From NCBI GenBank assembly GCA_017394475.1, contig JAFPYQ010000418.1, positions 1 through 14,532 on the forward strand: a stretch of DNA of 14,532 nt, given 5' to 3'. Below the pieces are notes generated by a model that saw only the letters and a program-made list of their open reading frames with translations, was not told the origin of the DNA and ran no database searches. Below, piece after piece: positions 6,684 through 13,146 of this stretch (its first letter is position 1; every line of letters begins with the position of its first letter). The stretch is from Oscillospiraceae bacterium (GTDB lineage: Bacteria > Bacillota > Clostridia > Oscillospirales > Ruminococcaceae). A program made the position numbers and the translations under genes.

Positions 6684-8771
6684 TCACTTGACGGGCTTTT
6701 CGATATCCACCTTTACACACTCACTGCCCGAAAGCTTGCTGCTTATCTCATCGGGCTGATGTGTGCCTGCAAAGAGAGTGAACTTAGTGCCGTACTGAGC
6801 ACGAACGCCCTCATCATTTACAGCAGTGAATGCCTTTTCGGGAACGGCGATCTCTATGGTCTTCTTTTCCCCTGCCTTGAAGGCTGTCCTCCTGAATCCG
6901 CAAAGGCTCACGTTGGGAACTGCATCCTCACAGTAATCCTTGATATAGAGCTCGATAACATCCTCTGTGTCTCTGCTGCCCTTGTTCTCTGCGGTGATGA
7001 CTGCCTTGCCGTCCTTGTATTCTACACCTGTGCAGACTACATCGGAATATGTAAGGCCATAGCCGAAGGGGAAGAGAACGTTGTTCTCGGCATATCTGTA
7101 TGTGCGGTTCTTCATGGAGTAATCGGTGAACTCGGGGAGAAGATCCGTCTTTTCATAGAATGTAACGGGGAGCTTTCCGGAGGGAGAAACATCTCCGAAA
7201 AGTATCTCTGCAAGAGCGATACCGCCCTCTGCACCGGGATACCATACATGGAGGAGCGCATCGGGATCAGCCTCCACATTTATGGAGCTGCCCGCAGATA
7301 CCACGATGACAACAGGCTTGCCGAAGCTCATCATCTTTTCGATGAGTATGCGCTGACATTCGGGGAGACGAAGATCATTCTTGTCGCCGGAGGAGAACTC
7401 GTTGCCTGTATCCCCCTCCTCGCCCTCGATGGTAGCATCAAGGCCTACGCAGAGGATTATCACATCGGATAGCTCTGCAGCAGCCATAGCCTCGGCATAT
7501 CTGTCACCGGGGAGAGCAAGATTGGAGACCTTGTTCCTGTACAGGTGGCAGCCCTCGGCATAGATGACTCTGCCGCTGAAACGCTCCTTTATACCGTGCA
7601 GGAATGTATTGTAATTATCGGAAGTACCGTTGTAGTTGCCCTCGAGTGCCACTCTGCTGTCACTGTTGGGGCCTACTACCGCGATGGTCTTTATCTTCTT
7701 TTCATCAAGGGGCAGTATGCCGTTGTTTTTCAGCAGGACTGCCGATCTTTCGGCACATTTCAGAGAAACTGCCTTGTGCTCATCGCTGGCAACGTCGGTA
7801 AAGGGTATCTTGTCGAACTCGGTGCCGCCGTCGAACATTCCGAGCCTTATCCTTGTCCTCATCAGGTGGACGCAGGCAGTTCTCACCTGTTCCCTGGTGA
7901 TGAGCCCTTCTGCAAGGGCAGTGGGAAGGTGCATATATGTGCAGCCGCAGTTCACATCACAGCCGAATTTCAGCGCCATAGCAGCGGATTCAACTATCGT
8001 GGATGTTATCTTGTGGTTCTCGTGGAAATCGCGGATAGCCCAGCAGTCGGATACGAAATAGCCGTCAAAACCCCATTCATCAAGCTTGTTCGTGAAGAAT
8101 GAGTGCGCGCAGGCAGGCTCATCATTGACCCTGTTGTATGCACCCATGACGCTCTCCACCTTAGCTTCGGTAACAAGAGCCTCAAATGCGGGGAGATAGG
8201 TCTCCTCCATATCCTTCGGGGTAGCCTTGGCATTGAACTCATGCCTTATAGCCTCGGGGCCGCTGTGTACAGCCATGTGCTTTGCACATGCCGCAGCCTT
8301 CATGACCTTACCGTCACCCTGGAGATTCTTTACATAGGATTTGCCGTTCTCAGCGGTGAGAAAGGGGTCCTCGCCGTAGGTCTCATGGCCTCTGCCCCAG
8401 CGGGGATCGCGGAATATATTGATATTGGGAGCCCACAGTGTAAGTCCCTTGTAGATATCCCTGTCGCCGTACTTGGTGTACATGTTATACTTGGCTCTTG
8501 CCTCATGGGCAGTCACCTTTGCCACCTCGCCCAGAAGCTCTGTATCAAACATAGCAGCAAGGCCTATGGCCTGCGGGAACACAGTAGCTATACCGGAACG
8601 TGCAAGGCCGTGTATGCCCTCGTTCCACCAGTTATATTCGGGTATGCCAAGTCTTTCAACAGCAGGGGCATCAAATCTCAGCTGGGACATCTGCTCCTCA
8701 ACTGTCATAGCATCTGTGAGAGCCTCTGCTCTTTCCTGCACACTCAGTGTCGTATCAAGATATTTCTCCAT
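6684..8771 (-). CDS. Glycoside hydrolase family 3 beta-xylosidase/beta-glucosidase
   Basis: GH3 enzymes remove terminal beta-linked xylose or glucose with retention. From the ATG at 8771 (695 residues), the N-terminal barrel has NWWNEGIHGLARSG (about 47-60), WGRGHETYGEDP (125-136), KHMAVHSGPE (164-173) and GYFVSDCWA, with the nucleophile Asp242. The alpha/beta sandwich follows with SAVLLKNNGILPL, then a C-terminal fibronectin-III-like domain after LFPFGYGLTYS. The NWWNEGIHGLAR and VHSGPE blocks are typical of the beta-xylosidase-like branch, but GH3 specificity is hard to read from sequence. No signal peptide is present, so it is probably cytoplasmic. AAGGA 6 nt before the ATG at 8771 supports this start; an in-frame ATG at 8810 lacks a ribosome binding site. 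It lies 48 bp after the DUF4380-type gene, so the two are probably one operon. Confidence 0.93.
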   Translation of the reverse strand: MEKYLDTTLSVQERAEALTDAMTVEEQMSQLRFDAPAVERLGIPEYNWWNEGIHGLARSGIATVFPQAIGLAAMFDTELLGEVAKVTAHEARAKYNMYTKYGDRDIYKGLTLWAPNINIFRDPRWGRGHETYGEDPFLTAENGKSYVKNLQGDGKVMKAAACAKHMAVHSGPEAIRHEFNAKATPKDMEETYLPAFEALVTEAKVESVMGAYNRVNDEPACAHSFFTNKLDEWGFDGYFVSDCWAIRDFHENHKITSTIVESAAMALKFGCDVNCGCTYMHLPTALAEGLITREQVRTACVHLMRTRIRLGMFDGGTEFDKIPFTDVASDEHKAVSLKCAERSAVLLKNNGILPLDEKKIKTIAVVGPNSDSRVALEGNYNGTSDNYNTFLHGIKERFSGRVIYAEGCHLYRNKVSNLALPGDRYAEAMAAAELSDVIILCVGLDATIEGEEGDTGNEFSSGDKNDLRLPECQRILIEKMMSFGKPVVIVVSAGSSINVEADPDALLHVWYPGAEGGIALAEILFGDVSPSGKLPVTFYEKTDLLPEFTDYSMKNRTYRYAENNVLFPFGYGLTYSDVVCTGVEYKDGKAVITAENKGSRDTEDVIELYIKDYCEDAVPNVSLCGFRRTAFKAGEKKTIEIAVPEKAFTAVNDEGVRAQYGTKFTLFAGTHQPDEISSKLSGSECVKVDIEKPVK

Positions 8772-8819
8772 GGTTAGTCCTTTCGTAAAGCGGCTCACAC
8801 TGTCAGCCATCCTATATGA

Positions 8820-9725
8820 TCACAGTGCCTTTACGGCTTTTTCTATTTTATCCAGTTCAGGCTCGTTGTCATCGGCATTGTCAAGAAGTATCCACTTTTC
8901 GGATATCTCTGCGGTCTCGCCGTCGGCAAATTCCTTCATTATGCCTATATTTTCCATCTCAAGGAAACGGCTGTTGGTATATACCTCAAAATTGCATGAA
9001 AAATCGGGATATACAGCATCAGCATCGTAGGGAGCAGTTGTCTTTACGAAGATCTGTCCGTTCACTGCATAGGCACCGAACACATCATCTGCATTTATGC
9101 CTATCTTGATGGGGTTTTTCTTGTATATATCCTGCCTTATGCGTATCTCTGAATTGCCCAGTGAAAGTCTCGGATCGTTCACATCGGTGTAGTCCCAGAG
9201 GCTCAGCACACGGTTTGCAAGATAGCCCGTTTTCTTCGTGCTGAAAGGCACCTTGCAGACACCGCCTATAGTAAGGCCTGTGATAGCCCACGCAGCAAAT
9301 TTTGATGATTTGCCGGATACGTTCTTTATGCTGTGGGAAACATTTACCACAGGCTTTTCATCATCCATCACCACCGTGATGGAGAACTGTTTGCCGAATG
9401 TAGTCACGGGCGGGGTGAAGGTGGCCTTATTGCCCTGAACGCTGTATGCCACAGGAGCGTTATCGGGATAGTAGGTCTCGGGGTTCACCTCGGGCGAGCA
9501 CCACAGTCTGTGGCCGCCGTAATTCACCCATGTGCCGTATTCGCCGGCAGGCTCGGTAAATGTCCTCTCCGCATCCTCGAACATGATGTTCTTTTTTCCG
9601 CAGAGTGAAAAATAAATGATCCTCGGGCCATGATCAACAGTGACACCAAGTCTGATTTTTCCGTTATCAAGGAAAACACATTTCCCGAAATTGCCGTATT
9701 CCTGTTCGCTTACAGTAACGCTCAT
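8820..9725 (-). CDS. DUF4380-like protein, aldose-epimerase-like fold
   Basis: The 301-residue protein resembles DUF4380-type proteins related to the galactose-mutarotase beta-sandwich. Marks include LDNGKIRLGVTVDHGPRIIYFS near the N-terminus, the GGHRLWCSPEVNPETYYPDN segment (about residues 70-89) and a WAITGLTIGG strand. Members of this fold bind or isomerise sugars, but the reaction of this one is unknown and I see no assured catalytic His/Glu pair. There is no signal peptide. It is the first gene of the presumed operon with the GH3 enzyme and is divergent from the AraC regulator, so a role in oligosaccharide handling is likely. The ribosome binding site is modest (GGGGCGGTG, spaced a little far from the ATG). 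Confidence 0.75.
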   Translation of the reverse strand: MSVTVSEQEYGNFGKCVFLDNGKIRLGVTVDHGPRIIYFSLCGKKNIMFEDAERTFTEPAGEYGTWVNYGGHRLWCSPEVNPETYYPDNAPVAYSVQGNKATFTPPVTTFGKQFSITVVMDDEKPVVNVSHSIKNVSGKSSKFAAWAITGLTIGGVCKVPFSTKKTGYLANRVLSLWDYTDVNDPRLSLGNSEIRIRQDIYKKNPIKIGINADDVFGAYAVNGQIFVKTTAPYDADAVYPDFSCNFEVYTNSRFLEMENIGIMKEFADGETAEISEKWILLDNADDNEPELDKIEKAVKAL

Positions 9726-9841
9726 AGGTACACCGCCCCTTTTTTCAAAAATATCTAATATAATTTATACTCTTTTTTCACATTTTCTTCTAATCAATTA
9801 TTGTGTTTTAGGTTTCACATATTGCTTAATTTGGTCTGAAA

Positions 9842-9889
9842 TTTTTTCTTAATTTGCACAAGAAAAAATCAAAAAAACATTGATTTTTT
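9842..9889. promoter_or_regulatory. Pair of AT-rich inverted repeats, possible operators
   Basis: TTTTTTCTT (9842-9850) pairs with AAGAAAAAA (9860-9868) over a 9-base spacer. AAAAAATCA (9863-9871) pairs with TGATTTTTT (9881-9889), also over 9 bases. The centres are 21 bp apart, two helical turns, and the second right arm overlaps the -35 of the AraC promoter. This fits tandem regulator binding; homopolymer bias makes chance partly plausible. Confidence 0.4.
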
Positions 9890-9908
9890 TCTCAGTTTGT
9901 GGTATTCT
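9880..9908 (+). promoter_or_regulatory. Promoter for the AraC-family gene
   Basis: TTGATT at 9880-9885 and TATTCT at 9903-9908 are separated by exactly 17 bp, each close to the vegetative consensus. Transcription would start about 9915, giving a leader of about 155 nt before the regulator's ATG. Confidence 0.6.
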
Positions 9909-9927
9909 TAAAGGAGCAGATAAAATT

Positions 9928-9963
9928 ATGGCAGAGCAGGAAGGGGAAAAAAGCAAATTATAG
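9928..9963 (+). CDS. Possible 11-residue leader peptide
   Basis: ATG at 9928 opens MAEQEGEKSKL and stops at TAG 9961-9963, downstream of AAAGGAG (9910-9916) at an 11-nt spacing. It is in frame with the AraC gene but separated from it by two stop codons. No attenuation-type codon run is present. It may be chance; low confidence. Confidence 0.2.
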   Translation: MAEQEGEKSKL

Positions 9964-10071
9964 CCGATATCCGAAAGACGGTATGCTCTTCAGGCAGAGA
10001 GCCGCTGCAGCCGCTGCAGGCCGTCATTCCCGCTGTATCTGCCGAAATAAAGAAGGAAAAAGTGATAAAGT

Positions 10072-10941
10072 ATGATCGTACATCTTAACGGCGAATTTGA
10101 AACGGTCGATTATGTACAGAACAGGAGCGTGCTTCTTTACGACAACATTGACAACGAGGAGTACCCGAAGCACTGGCATAACGCCATCGAGATAATCATG
10201 CCGCTCACCAACGGATTTGAAGCCATCTGCGGCGGCGTTGACTACAAGCTCGAAGAACGTGATATACTGATAATACCCTCCGGCACTCTGCATACTCTCA
10301 AGGCACAGGTGGGCAGAAGGCTCATCCTTCTGTGCGACAATATGTCCTTTGTGAACAATCCCGCTCTCTCCGAGCTTTTCTCTGTCATGAGCGACCCCAT
10401 CCTCATCAACAAGGAATACTCCCATGAATTTTTAAGCTCCGCAGGCAATCTGATAAAGGATATATATGTGCTGTACTCCAATTTCAACGAGGTATCCGAG
10501 GTATACATCTATATCAAGGTCCTCACCCTCCTTGCAAGGGTCAAGGAATATCAGCTCAGCCGCGTGAAGTATGATGACGGCGGCAAGTATTCCGATACAT
10601 TCAGCGTGATACTGCGCTACATAGACCAGAATTATATGAATGACATCACCCTTGAAGACCTTTCCTCCCTTGCAGGTTACAGCACCTACCATTTTTCGAG
10701 GATATTCAAGAAATACAGCAACACCACATTCATAAACTTCCTCAACCGCCGACGCGTGAAGGCAGCGGAGATGATGCTGCTGGAGAGCGGCAACTCCATA
10801 ACCGATGTGGCGATGAAAGTGGGCTTTTCGAGCCTCACCACCTTCAACAGGGTGTTCAAGAGCATAAACGGCTACACCCCGTCGGAATACAAGAAGCTTT
10901 ACCGTATGTCCCACACCACGGAAGGGCTCACCATCAAGTAA
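10072..10941 (+). CDS. AraC-family transcriptional regulator
   Basis: The 289-residue protein has the standard two-domain plan. Residues about 15-90 form a cupin-like sensor with KHWHNAIEIIMPLTNGFE and the IIPSGTLHTL strand, where a sugar ligand would be bound. Residues about 180-278 form the double helix-turn-helix, with ITLEDLSSLAGYSTYHFSRIF as the first unit and ITDVAMKVGFSSLTTFNRVFK as the second, ending in the family's GYTPSEYKK signature. Divergence from the DUF4380-GH3 operon makes that operon the probable target, as activator in response to a sugar; this is inference. The AAGGA at 10053-10057 is 14 nt from the ATG, unusually far, but no alternative in-frame start exists upstream before a stop. 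Confidence 0.92.
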   Translation: MIVHLNGEFETVDYVQNRSVLLYDNIDNEEYPKHWHNAIEIIMPLTNGFEAICGGVDYKLEERDILIIPSGTLHTLKAQVGRRLILLCDNMSFVNNPALSELFSVMSDPILINKEYSHEFLSSAGNLIKDIYVLYSNFNEVSEVYIYIKVLTLLARVKEYQLSRVKYDDGGKYSDTFSVILRYIDQNYMNDITLEDLSSLAGYSTYHFSRIFKKYSNTTFINFLNRRRVKAAEMMLLESGNSITDVAMKVGFSSLTTFNRVFKSINGYTPSEYKKLYRMSHTTEGLTIK

Positions 10942-10974
10942 GACCTGTCGGCTCACAGCCTTATCAGACAAAAG

Positions 10975-11006
10975 ATCCCGTAATGATCCAGCAGTCATTA
11001 CGGGAT
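10975..11006. terminator. Bidirectional terminator between convergent genes
   Basis: ATCCCGTAATGA (10975-10986) and TCATTACGGGAT (10995-11006) form perfect 12-bp arms around an 8-base loop. TTTTG follows on the plus strand and CTTTTG on the minus strand. The hairpin sits between the stops of the AraC gene and the convergent sensor-cyclase gene and can serve both. Confidence 0.8.
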
Positions 11007-11024
11007 TTTGTCAGTTCACGATCA

Positions 11025-12950
11025 TCAGTTGTTGCGCTGTGCATGCTTCCTGCGCTTTTCAACATACATTATCTCATCGCTGGCACGAAGGAATTCCTCC
11101 ACTCCTGCGTGAGAGCCTATCTTGGCGGAATATATGCCGCAGCTCACATCGATATCATATACCTTTTTGCTCTTTTTATTGTGTTCCGCCAGCTTTTTTC
11201 TCACCTGTCCGGTGATCCCGCGGGCATATTCTTCATCCTTGCCGGAAATGATGATATAGAACTCATCTCCGCCGGTGCGGCCCGAGATATCGCCTTCACC
11301 GCAGCTTGAAAGGATGGCATTGCCCACAGCCTTTATGGCAAGGTCACCCTCGCCGTGGCCGAACATATCATTTATGTATTTGAGCCTGTCCATATCTATC
11401 ATGACAGCGGTCAGCACATTTTCCCTGTCAGACAGGAGCTGCCTGAATACACGGTTGGAGCTCTCCTCAAACCCGCGCCTGTTGAGCATGCCCGTGAGCC
11501 TGTCATGTGTGCTCTGCACCTCAAGATCGGCCACCAGCGAGCGGACTATGTTCCTTTGCAGCAGAGTTTCAAGCGAAATGGCGATATTGACCGTCCACAG
11601 ATTGTAGAAATCGTTGAAGGGCTCGTCACTGTCCATCATGATGGCTGAATAGCCGAAGCAGTGATCGCCGAAATGGATATGTGATATATAGTAGCAGTAA
11701 GGTTCGGGGGATGTGTCAGCGGGGATGAACTGATCTGTGGATATGCAGCCATCGGGGCGGACAGACGAACCCGTCTGATCTATCCAGACCGCGGGATATA
11801 CCTTTTTCGTGGGATGTGCCATCTCTGTCTCATAGGAGTGGCGTCCGTGTTCATCGGCGTATGCCAGCAGGAAGAATTTTGAATAGGAGCCGATATTGCG
11901 GCTGTACCTTGCAAATGTATCCTTCATCTGCTCTATCTCGGAAACGCGGTTCATTTCGAGCATGGCAGCCTCTGTATCATAGATATAATACAGCATGCTG
12001 ACATTTTTATGGAAAGCGGCGTTCTTATCCTGCAATTCCTCGTTCTTTGCAGGGGTCTCGCAGCCGCAGGAAACCGAATAGATATTATCCGTAGGGAGCA
12101 CCACATGGAGCTTTTTCCCGTTTTCATCCGTAAGAGAGCTGCCGTTGCAGTGATCGTTGAATATCTCAAAAACAGCCTTTGCGACACGCTTTTCATCCCT
12201 GTGCACAGTGGATATCGGCGGGACATGTACCCTTGCCTCCTCCACATCATCAAAGCCTGTGATATAAACGTCCTGGGGACAGTTTATGCCCCTGGCAGCA
12301 AGGGCATCCACAAGGGATATCGCCATGAAGTCATTGCCGCAGATGATAGCCTGGGGCCTGGTCTCACAGCGCCCAAAGAAGAAATCGGCGGCATCTTCGC
12401 CCTTATTGTACCAGAAATCGCCGAAATAAACACCTGCGCCGTCTTCGGGGAGACCTTTTTCACGCATGGCATCCCTGAAGGCTCTGAGCCTTTCCTGAGC
12501 ATCCGGATGATCCTTGGGACCCGACATATAGCCGATACGGTCGAGGCCGTGATGATCGGTGAAATGCCTTACCATTTCGGCTATGCCGTCGGAATTGTTG
12601 AAATGTATCTGTACAAAATCATCGCAGGGATCACCGATGGCAATGACAGGGCATTTACATTCAAGCAGCCTCTGATGTATCTTCCTGCGCACATTTGGGA
12701 CGAGTGTGCTGTTGTTGTCGAAAACAGCACCGTCAAGGCGGTCAAAGGGGATAACATCGAGCAATTTTTCTTCATGATCGGCATAGTCCGCATAATCCGC
12801 GCCTATTATGCCCACAAAATTCATAAAAAGCACATCATAGCCGTTTTCTCTGGCTGAATTATACAGTGCTTTACAGAGGCCTTTCTGCAGATCGCCCGTG
12901 ATACCGCTGAGAAAAAGCCCGACAGTCCTGCGTCCGTTTATCATTTCCAT
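11025..12950 (-). CDS. Soluble LacI-type ligand-binding domain fused to GGDEF diguanylate cyclase
   Basis: From the ATG at 12950 (641 residues), residues about 8-295 are a LacI/periplasmic-binding-protein-like domain: RRTVGLFLSGI first strand, RIGYMSGPKDHPDAQERLRAF, AIICGNDFMAISLVDAL and VYITGFDDVEEARVHVPPISTV are standard LacI marks. There is no DNA-binding helix-turn-helix, signal peptide or membrane segment, so it should sense a cytoplasmic ligand. A middle region (about 300-470) is followed by a GGDEF domain with DRLTGMLNRRGFEE, MIDMDRLKYINDMFGHGEGD and intact GGDEF at 560-564, so cyclic-di-GMP synthesis is expected. The usual inhibitory-site RxxD reads GEGD, lacking the Arg. AAGGG 5 nt before the ATG supports this start; the in-frame ATG at 12974 lies at the predicted transcription start and has no ribosome binding site. 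The ligand is unknown; location next to hemicellulose genes suggests a sugar. Confidence 0.92.
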   Translation of the reverse strand: MEMINGRRTVGLFLSGITGDLQKGLCKALYNSARENGYDVLFMNFVGIIGADYADYADHEEKLLDVIPFDRLDGAVFDNNSTLVPNVRRKIHQRLLECKCPVIAIGDPCDDFVQIHFNNSDGIAEMVRHFTDHHGLDRIGYMSGPKDHPDAQERLRAFRDAMREKGLPEDGAGVYFGDFWYNKGEDAADFFFGRCETRPQAIICGNDFMAISLVDALAARGINCPQDVYITGFDDVEEARVHVPPISTVHRDEKRVAKAVFEIFNDHCNGSSLTDENGKKLHVVLPTDNIYSVSCGCETPAKNEELQDKNAAFHKNVSMLYYIYDTEAAMLEMNRVSEIEQMKDTFARYSRNIGSYSKFFLLAYADEHGRHSYETEMAHPTKKVYPAVWIDQTGSSVRPDGCISTDQFIPADTSPEPYCYYISHIHFGDHCFGYSAIMMDSDEPFNDFYNLWTVNIAISLETLLQRNIVRSLVADLEVQSTHDRLTGMLNRRGFEESSNRVFRQLLSDRENVLTAVMIDMDRLKYINDMFGHGEGDLAIKAVGNAILSSCGEGDISGRTGGDEFYIIISGKDEEYARGITGQVRKKLAEHNKKSKKVYDIDVSCGIYSAKIGSHAGVEEFLRASDEIMYVEKRRKHAQRNN

Positions 12951-12979
12951 CACCACCCTTGCATGAAATGTCATCTTAT

Positions 12980-13008
12980 ATTTTACAGCAAATTGAACAG
13001 ATTTTCAA
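12980..13008 (-). promoter_or_regulatory. Promoter for the sensor-cyclase gene
   Basis: On the minus strand TTGAAA (13008-13003) and TAAAAT (12985-12980) are separated by exactly 17 bp. Start would be near 12973, 23 nt before the chosen ATG, which rules out the longer reading frame start at 12974. Confidence 0.7.
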
Positions 13009-13108
13009 GTAAAAATCAAAAAAAGTTTTAATTTTTTTTGCGAATTTATTCATTTTCACCTGCCATTTTTTGCGGTCACCTGTTTTTTGTTTGTCCTGCA
13101 TAAAGCAA
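13009..13108. other. AT-rich region upstream of the sensor-cyclase promoter
   Basis: No gene is seen. It holds the 14-mer AAAAATCAAAAAAA at 13011-13024, also present at 9864-9877 by the AraC promoter, and a direct repeat TCACCTG at 13056-13062 and 13076-13082, exactly 20 bp apart, each followed by TTTTTTG. These lie about 50-75 bp upstream of the -35 and could be regulator sites. Confidence 0.45.
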
Positions 13109-13136
13109 ATGCCGCAGAACAAGCTGTCTGCGGCAT
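13109..13136 (-). terminator. Terminator of the SulP transporter gene
   Basis: ATGCCGCAGA (13109-13118) and TCTGCGGCAT (13127-13136) form perfect 10-bp arms around an 8-base loop, starting 10 bp after the SulP stop. On the minus strand it is followed by TTGCTTTAT, a weak T-rich tail. It separates the SulP gene from the sensor-cyclase promoter. Confidence 0.7.
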
Positions 13137-13146
13137 CCGGTATTGA

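Larger units (their letters stand above)
9726..10071. promoter_or_regulatory. Divergent AT-rich control region between the DUF4380-GH3 operon and the AraC gene
   Basis: This gap serves both directions. Rightward, a promoter at 9880-9908 leads to a leader of about 155 nt with an 11-codon ORF and a GC-rich GCCGCTGCA direct repeat (10001-10009, 10010-10018). Leftward, -10-like boxes (TATAAA, TATATT on the minus strand near 9755-9775) are present, but no -35 at proper spacing is evident. Two AT-rich inverted repeats centred 21 bp apart lie at 9842-9889. Confidence 0.6.

Noticed and set aside
6676..6695. Possible GH3 terminator (CCCGT/ACGGG)
   Set aside because: Only 5-bp arms, overlapping the stop codon and without a T run.
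6654..8777. Several plus-strand open frames opposite the GH3 gene
   Set aside because: They mirror a highly conserved GH3 coding sequence in antisense and show no protein-family features.
8772..8810. Upstream in-frame ATG for GH3 at 8810
   Set aside because: It has no ribosome binding site, and the 13 extra residues are not family-like; the ATG at 8771 has AAGGA at good spacing.
12009..12857. 282-codon plus-strand frame opposite the sensor-cyclase gene
   Set aside because: The LacI-type domain is unmistakable on the minus strand; the plus frame is a composition shadow.
12951..12974. Upstream in-frame ATG for the sensor-cyclase at 12974
   Set aside because: It lies at the predicted transcription start and has no ribosome binding site.
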